Assembly: GCF_958298935.1 (NCBI RefSeq)
Contig: NC_084940.1
Location: forward strand, 22,067,146-22,131,145
Direction of reading: 5' to 3'
Length of the DNA: 64,000 nt
DNA from: Phragmites australis
Taxonomy: Eukaryota > Streptophyta > Magnoliopsida > Poales > Poaceae
Shown here: one piece after another, positions 46,001 to 58,198 of the stretch
How positions within the stretch are numbered: position 1 is the first letter of the stretch
Layout: each line of letters starts with the position of its first letter
The notes under the pieces: generated by a model
The model's input: the letters and a program-made list of their open reading frames with translations, nothing else
What the model was told of the DNA's origin: nothing
The model's database searches: none
Made by a program: the position numbers and the translations under genes

Positions 46001-46785
46001 GCTTGTCTAAAATTGGAAACCTATGATTAGGGTTTACTAGTAATTGTTTGATTATCCTTGTCGTCGTTGAAAGAGTCATGGGAAAAGGGTGGATATGCTA
46101 GTCGCTGTCATGGTTGGTTTATGAGTTAAACTTGATTAATGTCTATGCAACATGATCGGGAGTGGTAATCTTTTGTAGCAACATGATCAGGGTTTTGGTG
46201 TGGATGGTCGGGTAGTTAGGTAATGGGATTACCTAGTGAGTTATGGTATCCGAATGTGGAATATCTGGTGTGTTTGGTAGTCAGATAGAATCTGATGAGC
46301 TGTTCCTCTTGTTTAGTTGTTTCCTCACGCTAAGTATAAAGGATGCTCGTTGTTGGAGTTATAGGGTAAGGTTGCTTAGTGCAGTTAACCAGTGTCTAAC
46401 CATTTCTTGACTTAAGCCCTCATGTCATATTTTTCTACACTTGCAGAGTATGATATGTACTCACACTTGTTGTTTCCAATAATAAATGCTGCTCAATGAG
46501 AGAAGTCTATGTGGTGATCAAGGAAGCTGAAAGCTATATGAAGACGGAGCGTTCCGTGTCGTGTTGCCCCCAGTCAATTGCCTGTGGTGTGCCCTGAAGC
46601 TTTCATTGGAGTTTCCTCTTGATCTTCCGCTGTTGTTTAAAAACTTTGGTTACCTTTTCAATAAAGTTGTTTTGTTCGATATAGAACTGTATATCACTTA
46701 TTATGTCACTGCATGTATGATGAAACTGATCCTGGCATACATGTGGAATGCACCTGGTTATTCTTTTGAAAAACTAGGTGTGACA
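43011..46785 (+). mobile_element. Element D 3' LTR, intact ends
   Basis: 3,775 bp, TGTCACACCC...GTGTGACA, so the termini are inverted repeats. AT-rich start, CT- and GC-rich middle (43900-45500) and AT-rich end. Short ORFs are composition artefacts. No conserved protein seen. Confidence 0.82.
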
Positions 46786-46794
46786 CTTTTTTCA

Positions 46795-47821
46795 TACCCT
46801 GAACTCAAAAGGGTAACGACTCCATATGGGTTATAGTGGATCATCTGAGGAAAGTAGCTTACTTCATACCGGTCAAGACAACCTATAGAGGGGACAAATT
46901 GGTAGACCTGTATATTGATAATATCTTAAGACTACACGGGATCCCAAGTAGAATTGTCTCTGATAGAGGCCCCCAATTCACATCCAGGTTCTGGAAACGT
47001 TTACACACTGCCCTAGGAACTAAATTTTGACTTTAGTTCTGCTTATCACCCACAGACTGATGGTCAGACTGAAAGAGTAAACAAGATCTTAGAAGATGTT
47101 ATGAGAGATTGTGGGATCACCTATGGGAAAGACTGGGCGAAGAATCTATCATTTGCATAGTTCTCTTACAACAACAGTTTTCAAGCCAGTCTGAAAATGA
47201 CACTGTTTGAAGCCTTATATGGACTGAAATTCAGAACACCACTAAGTAGGAGAGCATACGCTCTTCGGATCTGCGTTAATGAGAGACGCAGAAGAACAAG
47301 TTGCTAAAATCAGAGAGAATTTAAGAGCAGCTCAAAGTAGACAGAAAGGTTATGCGGATAACCGAAGGAGAGATTTGACCTTCGAAATTGAAAACTACAT
47401 CTACCTTAAGGTGTCCCCAATAAGAGGCACTGAGAGATTCCAAGTTCATGGAAAGCTAGCACTGATGTATGTGGGACCATACAAGATTCTCGACAAGATT
47501 AGAGTAGTGGCATGTGAGTTGGCACTTTCGGAAGAGATATCCGATGTGCACAATGTGTTCCATGTATCGCAGTTAAAGAAATATTTGTGGGTTCCAGAGG
47601 AACAAGTTCCATTAGAAGTCATGGATCCACAACAAGATCCTTAGAATGAGAAAATACCCATCTAAATCTTGGATGTGGCAACCCGTCAAATTAGAAGGAC
47701 TACAGTCAGGTTCTATCGAGTACAGTGGAGTAATCACACAGAAGCAGAAGCTATATGGGAACCCGAAGAGGATCTATTTAAGGAGTTTCCAAACCTCTTT
47801 GACGAACTTTTCGAATCTTAG
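46795..47821 (+). pseudogene. pol: G1 pol, continued: integrase core, C-terminus and chromodomain
   Basis: Resumes at the duplicated TACCC in the integrase catalytic core. Visible motifs are WVIVDHLRKVAYFIPV, SDRGPQFTSRFWK (second catalytic Asp), then decayed SAYHPQTDGQTER, and the integrase C-terminus with GERVYL-like YIYLKVSP, VGPYKIL and VHNVFHVSQLKKY (47279-47644). After a stop the chromodomain is readable (47700-47790, FYRVQWSNHTEAEAIWE). In chromoviruses it directs integration to heterochromatin. The natural stop is at 47819-47821. Multiple stops and shifts (for example near 47030 and 47158) make it inactive. Confidence 0.85.
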
Positions 47822-47843
47822 TTCCCTTTAGCTCGAATCAAAT

Positions 47844-48295
47844 TGGATTCAAATCCCTTGAATTCAAAACATCTTTTGAAAATCAAGATCCAAGACCAAA
47901 TCACAATTCAAATATATTTATTTGAATTGACCTGAATCCCAAGTCAAAGCCAAATTCAAATACCACATTTGAATTTAAAATCAAACTTTTTTTCTTTTTC
48001 CATTTTCTCTCATGGGCTCAATCTTCCCTCCCTTCTCTCTTGCTCAGCCCAATCGGCCTGGCCTCCTTTCTCCCTTTCCTCCCGCATGCTTGGCCCACTC
48101 GCTCACAGTGCTGGCCCAGATCACAGCGCGCCAGCTTGCCCGCCCGCCAGCACGCTCGCATGAGCGTGGCCGTCCACGTGTTGGCCATCTGCCACTCAAC
48201 TGCCTGCACTCTCTCCTCCCTCCTCCACCTCATTGCCGTGACATGTTGGCCACCATTTCCCTCCAGGAAATATCACCACGACACTCTCTGCACCA

Positions 48296-48335
<40 letters not shown>

Positions 48336-51224
48336 CCCTCACAGCGCGCTACCCGAGTGTCTGGCGTGATGACTTACATGCCCACACACGCACGTGGATG
48401 GCATAGAGCGCCCATGCCATGGGAAAAGAGGTGGGCGCCACCCCACAACCTCACCGTCACGCTACCACCGACAGCTGCACGATGTCATGCACCGCACCGC
48501 CTCACTGCTCCGCCTCCCTCTATAAATAGAGCCACCCTACCCCCCCCTCTCTCTCTCTCTATCTATTTCCCCAAATCAACGACACCGCCACACCATTGCT
48601 CGCCACTGCTGCTCGTCGTCGCCGATCTGCCACCCACGTGTTGCCAAGGAGCCCTAGGAGGATGACGCTACCCCAGTGCTGCTCTTTGCAGACCAGAAGC
48701 CCAATGGGAGGCTATCTGAGCCTTCAACCGAGCCGCACCGCTGCTGCCTCTTCGACATATCACTAGCCACCACCCTGCCCATCATCATTCTTGCTCTCGG
48801 TGAGCCTCCTAATCCCTTCATGCATCTGCCTAGGTAGCATGTGGCCGCCCCTGAGCTCTTTCTTAGTGCGTAGCATGTGCCACCATGCTCATGTTTTTAC
48901 CGCCATGCAAATACTCACCATCAGCATGCTTGTGCTCTATGATATGGTTTGTCCATTGTGCCAGAAGCCTAGGGGCTCTAGGCCATTTTACCTTGCAGGT
49001 TGGCACCTCCCAGTATAAGGGAGGTGCTGCCCGATTTGCTAGCATCGTTGACACCCCACTCCGGTCGTTGCCTGGTGTCGTTCCCGCTGCTGGCCTTCAT
49101 CAAGGAGCACCTAGCTGAGTTTCTCATCACGCATAGATAACCAGTGTTAGATTCTTGTCGTGAAACTCCACCGAAAACTTGACTCCGGCGAGCTCACCGG
49201 CGTGCCTCCGCCACAATCGCTCACCACCAACCGCTTTTCCCCCTTCACCGTCACTCCGTGTCAGTGTGTCCGCATGTGCGCTTAGAACAACTCGGCCCGA
49301 GCGCCGCCAGCCTGCCAGGCCAGCCCAGCTGCCCAAAGTCCACGCCCTAGTGGGCCAACCCAGCTCCACAACCCATGAATTAGCCAGCCCAAAACCCGAG
49401 TGGGCCGGCACTTTGTAGCCGGCACTATGTAGCCTGGGCCAACCAGTATTGTTCATGTGGGTCTCACTGAGTCACTGTTCATGTGGGTCCAGGCTAGTGT
49501 TCAATGGGCCCCACCTGTGGCCCCACCTATGAATAGTGTAATTTCATAATTTCTCAATTTAATTTTAGACTAAATCTTTCAAGAGTATAACTTCTTCATT
49601 CTGGCTCTGATTTTGGCGATTCTTTCACCAAAATTCATCTAAATTCGAGATATACCTATCCACCACAATGTGATATCCATTAGGGCACATTTGGTTTTTC
49701 ATTTGGTGTTATTTGATTCTTCTCTAGTGTTGCTGTTATTTATCATAGTAGCAATTGCAGAATCACCAAAATTCTATGAGTGCTATGCCGGGAGCATAAG
49801 GAGCGAGGAGGATCCTGACTACAACCAAGACTTTGAAGAGAACTTCGGAGAAGGCGAGTCCTATCTTGTTGATCATATTAAACCAATGTTTTCAAATAAT
49901 CTACATGATCAACTAAAAACTGACCTTATTATCGCATGTGTTATGTGTTGCGCTTTTACAAACTACTTGTAATAGTTAAATCCTATCAAACACATGCCAT
50001 GCCTTGAATATCATCATCCAGAATACATATTACCCTAGAATTACCTGTTGTTATCTATATTAACGATGGACGATGCCTTGATATCTAGCATGCTTAGGTA
50101 TGAATACGTCTCCTCGGAGACGTCGCTTTTAAAACACCTCTTCTCGGAGATAAGATTTATTTTTATCAATGATAACTTATATACCTTGAAGCCTTGATGG
50201 TTGTGAATTCTGTGATGATTATGTAATCCTTGATGTCGCGTGGGATATGGTGGGTGATGTGTAAAAATGGTGAAAACTGTTTGGCGGGGGCAGGCGGAGT
50301 AGTACTCTGGATGAGGATGTTCCTGGGAGCTTGAGTCACCTCTATGTTGTTCATTACCGTAAGATACCTGCCCTAGTCATTTAAGGACCGAGTCATTGTG
50401 CAGTCATGCTTAGCCACCCCTGTGCAACCATGCGTCCTGAATCAGCATGACTTGACTTCTCCTTCATCCTACTGATGTGGGCATCATACTAGGAGGCTGA
50501 GAGCAGCGAGTAGTCAAGTGACTATGTGGCCCGAGTGTATAGAGACCAACAAATGCTTATAAAGGGAACCTGGCATTCAGTACAAGACCACTAGTACTTG
50601 GCGGCAAATCTCATAGAAAAGCCCAGCAAGGTAGGTGATTGGTGTGTCTCGGTATAATTCGCTCCTCTGCTTGTAATGGTTGGAGGCTAAGTATATCGCG
50701 TGGGTACAGTATACAACCTCTGCAGAGTGTAAACCTATTCAAATAGTCGTGTCCATGATCATGGACATGCAAAGGTGTGGTCACACTTTGAGTATACTCC
50801 GGGTACGTGCGTCTTGATGAGTGAGTGTGCGGACTAGATGTCCGTGTGATGATGGTTCCTAGCTCAATTCGCCAGAAGTTGTGTGGTACTAGAGGTACAC
50901 CAGATGTGATAATAGGGACTGCGGAGTGAGGTGTAGGCCATCCCAGGACCGAAAAATCCCTAGATATAACTGGTGGCTTTGTTGTGAACTATTTAAACTA
51001 TTTTAAAGTCAATAGTAGATGATACAATAGAATACTCGCCGAAATAGCTCTACGCTTAAAACTAAACCGTAAAGCCTTATCCTTCAATTTCTCCTTTATG
51101 CATCTATCAATACCTTGAAGTAGAATAGGGCTTATTGAGTACTTTCCGTACTCACTCTTGTTATCATTCAGATGAGAAAGCTGATGCTGACAACGCCGGA
51201 GGTGAAGTCGGGAATGAAGAGTAA
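47844..51224 (+). mobile_element. G1 3' LTR, truncated at both ends
   Basis: Begins at TGGATTCAAATCCC, equivalent to 14352, so the first ~278 bp and the PPT are missing. It runs colinear with 14352-15340 and 27706 onwards. Ends at GGAATGAAGAGTA (equivalent to about 29930), losing the last ~240 bp. Contains a (CT)n run at 48296-48333. It is uninterrupted at the site where the 5' copy holds G2, and so shows the pre-insertion sequence. Confidence 0.82.
48296..48333 (+). repeat. (CT)n microsatellite
   Basis: About 18 CT units in the G1 3' LTR. The 5' LTR has a shorter run at 14816-14838. Confidence 0.9.
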
Positions 51225-51597
51225 TATATATGCAAGGCAATTCAACAACAGGCTTAACCAGGTTCATTTAGTTCACCAGCATTTTAAGCAAAACTAACAT
51301 CAGCAAAATTTATCAAAAGCACTGGACATATGAAAGTAAGTACTCTTAATAAATATAGCTCATGCCGAAACCTCAAAATCATCAACGACCACAAACCATC
51401 TCTACAGCCAGCAACTATTGATCCGGTGCATATGATAACCCAATCCCAAAACCCAAGTCCCACTGAAACATTATAACCGGCCGCCATTATGGTATACTTG
51501 ATATTTTAGGCTTCTGTATTCGCGTAGGCATCATGATTCCTTCTAGTGATGCTTTTGATGAGAGCCTTATTAATCGTAATACTTCTTCCAACAGTGT
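51225..51597. other. Unassigned sequence between G1 and G3
   Basis: About 370 bp of unique-looking sequence with no recognised gene or repeat. It could be the original target DNA or the remainder of another element. Confidence 0.4.
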
Positions 51598-51659
51598 TGT
51601 AAGAGCCCATTTTCACCATGAGTAAAAATTTATTTTTATACAAAAGAAAATAAGATAAT

Positions 51660-51812
51660 TAAAACATAAAAGAGCATATACACATATATGCATATATATG
51701 CAAATGGTTTTAACTCTTGCTTGGAATTGTTTGCTTTATATATATATACATATATATATGTATATGTATGTATATATATATATGTACATGTATATATGTA
51801 TATATATGTGTG
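51660..51812. repeat. (TA)n/(TATG)n microsatellite
   Basis: Imperfect ATATATGT and TATGTATA runs. Apparent Tyr/Ile-rich ORFs across this stretch on both strands are translation of the repeat. Confidence 0.9.
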
Positions 51813-52145
51813 CATAGTGAAGTATATTTGGTAGTCTCGGGAGTATGTACTCCCACATACGTATCTCATAACATAGGAAGTATCTTATATGATAAATGGT
51901 ATGTATATGGAGCATGCAAGTACATAGTATCATCCAAGTGGTATGTATACTTTTTTAGGTGGGTTGTACATATTTTTTTAGTATATTACATTTTATGTAT
52001 AAATATAAATGTATTATCAAAATCTATTAAAATTGATGGACTTCTTTTAAAAATTTAATATAGTTCACATTGGAGTATCTTAGAAGGAGTATATAAGTAT
52101 ACTCATAGTGATAAAAGAGTATATCCAGTTTATTTATGTCGTATA

Positions 52146-52870
52146 TAGGGCTGGACGAAAAGCTTGAAGTTCGCGAGCTAGCTCAACTCGTGTTTGGCTC
52201 GGCTCATTACAAAATCTAACGAGCCGAGCTAGAGTTTTAGCTCGTTTAAATATCGAGCCAGCTCGCGAGCCAAACAAGCTCTCTTTGGTCATCTTTTGCA
52301 TCATATCGCTCTCTTTCACTGTAGTCATCAGTTTGCTCATTGGTCATCTTCATCTTTGATGGAGAGGCTCCTCACTAACCTACATGGCTTTCTATTGGTC
52401 AGCTCCTCATTACGATGCAGCTCTTATCTTTTTTCTTCTCCCATCGATCATTCCTTCAGGATTTGCATATATAGACAGATGTGGGGGGGAGGGGGGAACA
52501 TTGTTTCATATTTTTTTGGAGGAATGTTTTGTTCTAGTAGCAGAACATATATAGGTGGATATGTCTGTTGCTGTGCTACATATGTGTTTGAAAAATATTC
52601 AGAAGAGATTCAGCTTACAACAATTATACCTCTGATTAAACCATGCAAAGAAGTGCTATGCTTATAGATGTCATTGCTATTGTCGTATGATTTTATCGAT
52701 GCATTTTTAGTGGATGTTTATATTCTTTTCATCTGAGTAATGAGCTACTTCTTTAAGAAAAAGTAATGAGCTGCTCGCGAGCCAAATGAGCTGGATTTTT
52801 TGCTCGTTATATTAAACGAGCCAAACGAGTTGAGCCAAAACGAGCTGAGCTAGCTCGTTATCCAGCCCTA
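52146..52870. mobile_element. hAT-type miniature transposon (725 bp)
   Basis: Termini TAGGGCTGGA and TCCAGCCCTA are inverted repeats, flanked by 8-bp GTCGTATA (52138-52145) and GTTCTATA (52871-52878), matching at six of eight positions. Subterminal regions are dense in AGCTCGCGAGC, ACGAGCCGAGCT and GAGCTAGCTCG palindromes. The terminal word, the 8-bp duplication and the subterminal repeats indicate the hAT superfamily. The open frame 52296-52667 shows no transposase or zinc-finger motif, so it is non-autonomous. Confidence 0.85.
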
Positions 52871-52925
52871 GTTCTATATCATGGTAGGAAGTATGTACTC
52901 CCATGAGTACAAAACTAGTTTTCTT

Positions 52926-52952
52926 ATATATATATGTGTGTGTGTGTGCGCG
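52926..52952 (+). repeat. (TA)n(TG)n(CG)n compound microsatellite
   Basis: TATATATATGTGTGTGTGTG followed by CGCGCGC, just right of the hAT element. Alternating purine-pyrimidine DNA, with Z-DNA potential. Confidence 0.85.
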
Positions 52953-55273
52953 CGCTTGTTTAAAAGTATATTATCTAATGTACATATTGTATATGTATGT
53001 ATATATGCATATATATGTAGAATACAAAGAATAGAGAAAAAAGAAAAGAAGAAACCAAACCTAGGCTGAACCCATCACTCCAGCTCATTCTCTCCCTCTC
53101 TCTTCTCCCCTCACCTGGTCCGCCCTGTCTCTGCTCTCTCCTTCTCTTCCCCACGTGGGCCGACGCTGTCCGAGCCAACTAGCCCATCTCCCTCTCTTGG
53201 CTCCACCTATCATCTCTCTCTCTCTCTCTGGGCCATCTCTGCGCGCGCACACAACAACCCAGCTGCCCTCCCTTCTTCTTCCTTGCCCTCACTCCCTTCC
53301 CTCTGTTCTTGTCTGGCACAAGAGCGACAACGGGAAGACCGTGTCGGCATTGCCGTGTTCGAGCCAAACTACACTGGGAGATCGTTGAATTGGGTTCGCC
53401 CGAGCTTCTAGAAGAAGTGGCCCATCTTATCTCGAACAGAGCCTGAGTCAAATTTGGATTGGAGATGGAGTCCAACCCGCCAGCCAAGTTCAATCCTGAG
53501 AAAATTCGAATTAATTCAGAATAAAATCTCTCTAAAAGGCCATCAACAAGAATCCATATGCTATCAGTAAGTTTTTGCCCAGTTTATCTTCAAATTACCC
53601 CGGCTTAAACTCATAAATTGATTAGGAGAAAATCATGTTGCTGCCGGACTCCTTAAATGCTAGACTGAATCGATTTAGGAGTTCTAAAGCGCCTCGTATA
53701 AATAGCAACCCCTATGCCCTCCTCAAGCCATACTGAGCAAAACCCCTCACTTTTTGTCAAGAAACCAAGGCTGAAACCCCTATTCTATCGAGCTCTGAAG
53801 ATCACCGCCTCCATTGCTCATCACTAGCTTCACCAGGACCCCGCTGATGATCACACGCCCCTAGGTGAGTTTGCCTTGGTCTCCTGTTTTTGTTCCGCCA
53901 CTCACCGTCAAGAACTGATCCGCGTAGCACAATTCAGAAGAGTAGTCGGCCATCCACCGTCATGTTCCAGCCGCTGTCACAGCCATCAGAGTCGCTAGAA
54001 CTGAGCCTAATCGCCCATCCACCATCCGATCTTGTACCGATGGCCACGATTAGATTGTCGTGTACTCCTTCGACCTATTAGGTACGAGTCATCCCATCTA
54101 GATCCGACGAGCAACTTCTAAATAGTTTTCGGCATAGTCAGTTGCCTAGTCGCCCGACCATGTTGACGCCATGTTAGCAATCCAATCGCCATGTCAGCCA
54201 AGTCAGCATGCCCAATCAGCATTTTTATTTTCTTTTTGAATTGTTTTATGTTGCTTACTTCATATATGTGTTTATTGCGCAATAATTATGGTTTCTAGTA
54301 CAAAAATAATTCTGATACAGAGGATAAATTTGATAATTGTTTAAATAATGTTTAACAACGTTTTAATAATGTGTAATAATTTTGTTTAATGTTTTATATG
54401 GTTTAATAATTCAAATAAACGCTAATAAATTCCAAAAAAACCTTAGAAACCCCTAGAAAATCATATATTGCTCTGGAAAATTCTATAAAAATTCCTAATC
54501 ACATAGTTTCAAATGTAGTTAATCTTTTTATCATGTTTTAATCTTATGGAAGACGTAACTTGTCAACCGCACCTCCGATTTGATCCGTTCTTTCAGTAAA
54601 ATTTCCAGAGAAAACCCAATCTATTGAGTGATAATATTTGTTGTGTGCTATTTGGTTCTTTTTGGATCTTAGTGTTTATTTGTTACCTTTCCGCTTATGT
54701 TTGTGAGTACACGCCAATGTTCTGGAGGAGCTAGAAGGACTTCAAAACCAAGACTTTGAAGATACAATTGAGTATTGTGAGGACAAGTTTTGTCTTTCAC
54801 CATATTGATCCTAGTTTTTGAAATGTTTTGTTTACAAACATGCATGCTAATAATATTATCGGGAATACCAAGTTAGGATTTACCCTAGTTTTCCTTAATC
54901 ATCCTTATCGCCATGGTTATGATTTTGGTTATGGAAGGGTAGATCATGCTTAGCCTTGGTTTGAGATAGTGATAATGATAATGGCTCAATTGAATATGAT
55001 AATTTTCTTCTGCAACAATAACAAAAGGTGATGACCTAATTTTTGCAGCAACATGGAATTAGAATTTGAGCAAGTGGTTTGATGAGACCGGTACATGTTG
55101 TACAGGTGGGTTCATGGTAGCTATTCTCAAATCTAAGGACCGGTTTGTGGAGTGACATTTCTAGATTAACAGTACAACCATAGGTCTAGTATGAGAAGAG
55201 CATAACCGATTAATTTGTTTTACTCTCAGTATTGTGTAGACCATTTGGTTGTATGGAAAAAAAGGGTGTACTT

Positions 55274-58198
55274 TGTAACACCTAGTTTCAAAGAAACAAA
55301 ACCGGGCACAACACATGTATGGTAGGATCAAGGTACATAAATGAATTTACATCATCAATGTATCATCATAGTACCATTGTTACAATAACGATTTAACTTA
55401 ATACAAAAGAACCCGAGGGTCTAAAAGAAAATATAGTGGAACTAAAGATCTTCAGCGCCAGTGGGCTTCCATCTTCCACATGCGTCAACTGGGGGGCACT
55501 CTGAGTTGAAGTCATTTTCATCAAAGGTTGTAACTTCAATGACGGTTTCTGAACAGTGGTGGAATGCAAGAGAAGGGACAATGGGTGTGATTACAAAAAT
55601 GTACTCCGCAAGTGTGAGAAAAACATGGTATGGGGCTTAAGTCAAGAAAAGGTTAGACACAGTTAACTGCACTAAGCAAACTTTAACCTATTGACTCCAA
55701 CAACAAGCATCATATTTACTAAGTGTGAAGACACCATTATAACAAAAGGATTGACTCATCAGATTCCATTAGACTACCAAGAATCACAAGGTAATTCCAT
55801 TACCCGGCTTCCCAACCAACCATACCAAACCCTGATCCCATCTAATCCTGAAGAAGTCCAAGTTCGCTCTTGTCCGTGTGCACGGCTGATCAACCAGATT
55901 GATACTTTGCAGAGTTTGCACAGCTTTCCCCATGATTCATGATTCCCGTGTTGCTTCACACTTATGGGGTGTGGAGTCAGGGTGTCACTAAAACGACTTT
56001 ACAAAGCTCCTGCCAACTTGTAGTCACCCACTGAGGTTTCACCATTAACAAACGATTACATTGCTGCAAAAGCCCTCTCTTGTGCCACTCAACCGTTCAA
56101 CGGTGCCTACAGAGTTAGAGGGGTGGCTAATTAGTTGATCAAACCGTACCCATATAGGCCTCGTGGTTGTGCGGATTCACTTGATTTCATATTCAAGAAC
56201 TGGTACTTAGGACCACACATAGGAACCAACACAAGCCTGTTGTTCAGCACCACATCAAACCAACGATCCTATTAGGATCCCTATACCATGTTGCTACAAG
56301 ATTACCATACTCGTTTCTGGTTGCATATACTACCTATTTTAACCCATGGTTAAACAATAGCGATAAGGAACAATCATACAAAGCTAGTAAACCCTAACAT
56401 AGGATTCCAATTTATACAAGCATGCATAGAAGGAATAAAATAGCTACACATGAATCCTAAAATAGAGGCAAAATGTTAAAGGACACTTGCCTTCAGCGGA
56501 GGGTTGCTCAAAGTCCTCGAAAGCTTGATCTTGAAAATTCCCGAACTGCTCACCTCCTAATCGACATACCGAAAAAAGCACACAATGGAAACTACTAAGA
56601 ACAATACACCATATAGTACTAAAACTAGGTAAAAACACAATAAAAAGATTCTACACGTCACTACGAATATTTGGGCATGAATTGCCCAAAACAGAGCTAT
56701 GAGCAAAAAGTATTAAGCTTTTGAAGTTTCAGGGGCTAATCTGCAAATTTTACTTGATTGTTGAGAATAAACCAAATTAATTTTATACTAACAATTCTAT
56801 TTATGATATCAGAAATCAAATACCAAATTATTTTTCAATTGGAAAACCGATGGAAAAGGTTTATGGGCCCATGAACCATGGCCTGGAGGCCGGTCCATGG
56901 GTCCAAGGTGGATGAATTATGAATGGATAAAGGGGTATGTGATTTCAACCGCAGGATGGAGATCGGACGACTGGGGTTCAATGGAGCTAGGTCGGGCGGC
57001 ACTGAACAAGGAGGCGGTGGTCGGTTGACGGCGGCGGTGGCCAGAGCCTCGCCGGAGTAGCGCAAAAATGCGCTACCGGCCACGAATCTCGATGGGAAGT
57101 GGCGCAAAAGAAAGAGGGCGACACGGGGAAGCTCACCGTGGGCTTCACACCCGCGCAGATGAGCTGTGGGCGGCCGACGACCGAGAGAAGCGGTCGGCGA
57201 TTGTTGAGCTTGGGCGACGACACTTCTAGAGGTTGGGTGACGCTGCAATGTGTCCGAGAAATGGCGGGATGGCCCTGTGATACCAAAGAGTGAAGAAACG
57301 TGACCAATGGCTTCTCGGGCATGAAAAATTGCGGCGGCAAGGCTCCTTACCGACGTTGGGGCACAAGAAGGCGCAGGGGAAGAAACTGAGAGGGGGAAAA
57401 AGAATTCCAAGGGGTGGATTGGTTGCAGAACGTCGCAATGAAGTGGATGAATGGCTTATATGCGCGAGAGAGGCAACAAATCAGTCGGATTTGAAGAGAT
57501 TGGCCAACAGCCTTAATTTCCTTAAATGTGATGGTTTATGCATTTGAGAGGGGTTAAGGAAGGGGAAACGACTGGGAGGTCATAATTAGGGGGCGAGGAT
57601 TGTGGCCATGGGCTTTAATTGACAAGAAACTGTGCGAGGAGGCTCGGATTAAATAGGCTGGAGGAGATTGGGGGCGGATTGGGCAGGCTGCGGGAGGAGG
57701 AAGAAAGTGAGTCGGCGGCTCAGGTGGGCATCTCAGCTGTGTGGCTTAGCTTGGCTTGGGCCCGTGCAGCAGGAAGAGAGGGTGGAGAGGGGGCAGCTCA
57801 ACGCTGAGGCAAGCCGGCTCGGGCACGGCCCAGTGCGGGGACAAGGAAGGGTGGCCCACGCGAGAAGAATGAAAGGGAGAGGGGGAGGGAAGAAATGGGT
57901 TGGGGAAAAGGAATCGGCCCGAGAGGCTTTATCAATTTTGAAATCCTTTTTCTTTTATGAATTTGAGCTATTTTTCAAAAGAGATTTTAAATGAGCGACT
58001 TCTAGCAAACTTTTGCAAACTTTTCCATGCATAAAAACCTATTGCAACTACGACAGCATGAATGCATCAAACGTATATAACCTATGTCAAATTTAAATTT
58101 AGAAATTAATTTCTTCTATTGAACAAAATTGCAACTCCTATTTAAAATTATAGTAAAATTTCAAACTATTGAAAAAATTGAAAATTTAGGGTGTTACA
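55274..58198 (-). mobile_element. Complete solo LTR, reverse orientation, duplication TACTT
   Basis: 2,925 bp. In its own direction it starts TGTAACACCCTAAATTTTC (at 58198) and ends AACTAGGTGTTACA (at 55274); the ends are TGTAACACC/GGTGTTACA inverted repeats. TACTT flanks both sides (55269-55273 and 58199-58203). Internal features are a GC-rich portion (56930-57900) and an AT-rich start, as in the other Tekay-like LTRs. ORFs such as 56835-57410 on the minus strand are GC-rich artefacts without motifs. Confidence 0.92.

Larger units (their letters stand above)
40519..46785 (+). mobile_element. Element D: large-LTR Ty3-gypsy derivative with a 380-bp interior
   Basis: 5' LTR remnant 40519-42630, PBS, interior 42631-43010, and full 3' LTR 43011-46785 (3,775 bp, TGTCACACCC...GGTGTGACA). 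The interior retains only the PBS end and the PPT end, so no gag or pol. The LTR family is Tekay-like. It sits inside the 3' LTR remnant of Sirevirus B; the right flank is CTTTT and the left flank is lost. Confidence 0.8.
35232..46794 (+). mobile_element. Sirevirus-like copia element B with nested element D
   Basis: Left LTR starts TGAAAGTGCATCTAGCCC at 35232; the last bases before 46795 are CTTTTTTCA, matching this LTR family's CCTTTCA end. TACCC is present on both sides (35227-35231 and 46795-46799), and joining the flanks restores the G1 integrase frame. B retains its 5' LTR, PBS and gag. Its pol, accessory ORF and nearly all of its 3' LTR were lost or displaced by element D (40519-46785) and an associated deletion. 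Confidence 0.85.
14074..51224 (+). mobile_element. G1: Tekay-like Ty3-gypsy chromovirus, heavily nested
   Basis: Assembled from parts: 5' LTR 14074-15345 plus 27706-30171, PBS, gag 31674-32900, pol 33007-35231 and 46795-47821, and truncated 3' LTR 47844-51224. The pol order RT-RNase H-integrase-chromodomain identifies a chromovirus. The long LTRs and TGTAACA start suggest the Tekay group. Insertions are G2 (with Sirevirus A) in the 5' LTR, and Sirevirus B (with element D) in integrase. Removing them restores colinearity at both sites. All ORFs carry many stops. Confidence 0.82.

Noticed and set aside
51636..52058. Tyr/Ile-rich ORFs as membrane peptides.
   Set aside because: Direct translation of the TA/TATG microsatellite.
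56835..57410. 191-codon minus-strand ORF as a host gene.
   Set aside because: Lies within the solo LTR with TACTT duplication. Low-complexity Pro/Ser/Arg translation with no conserved motif.
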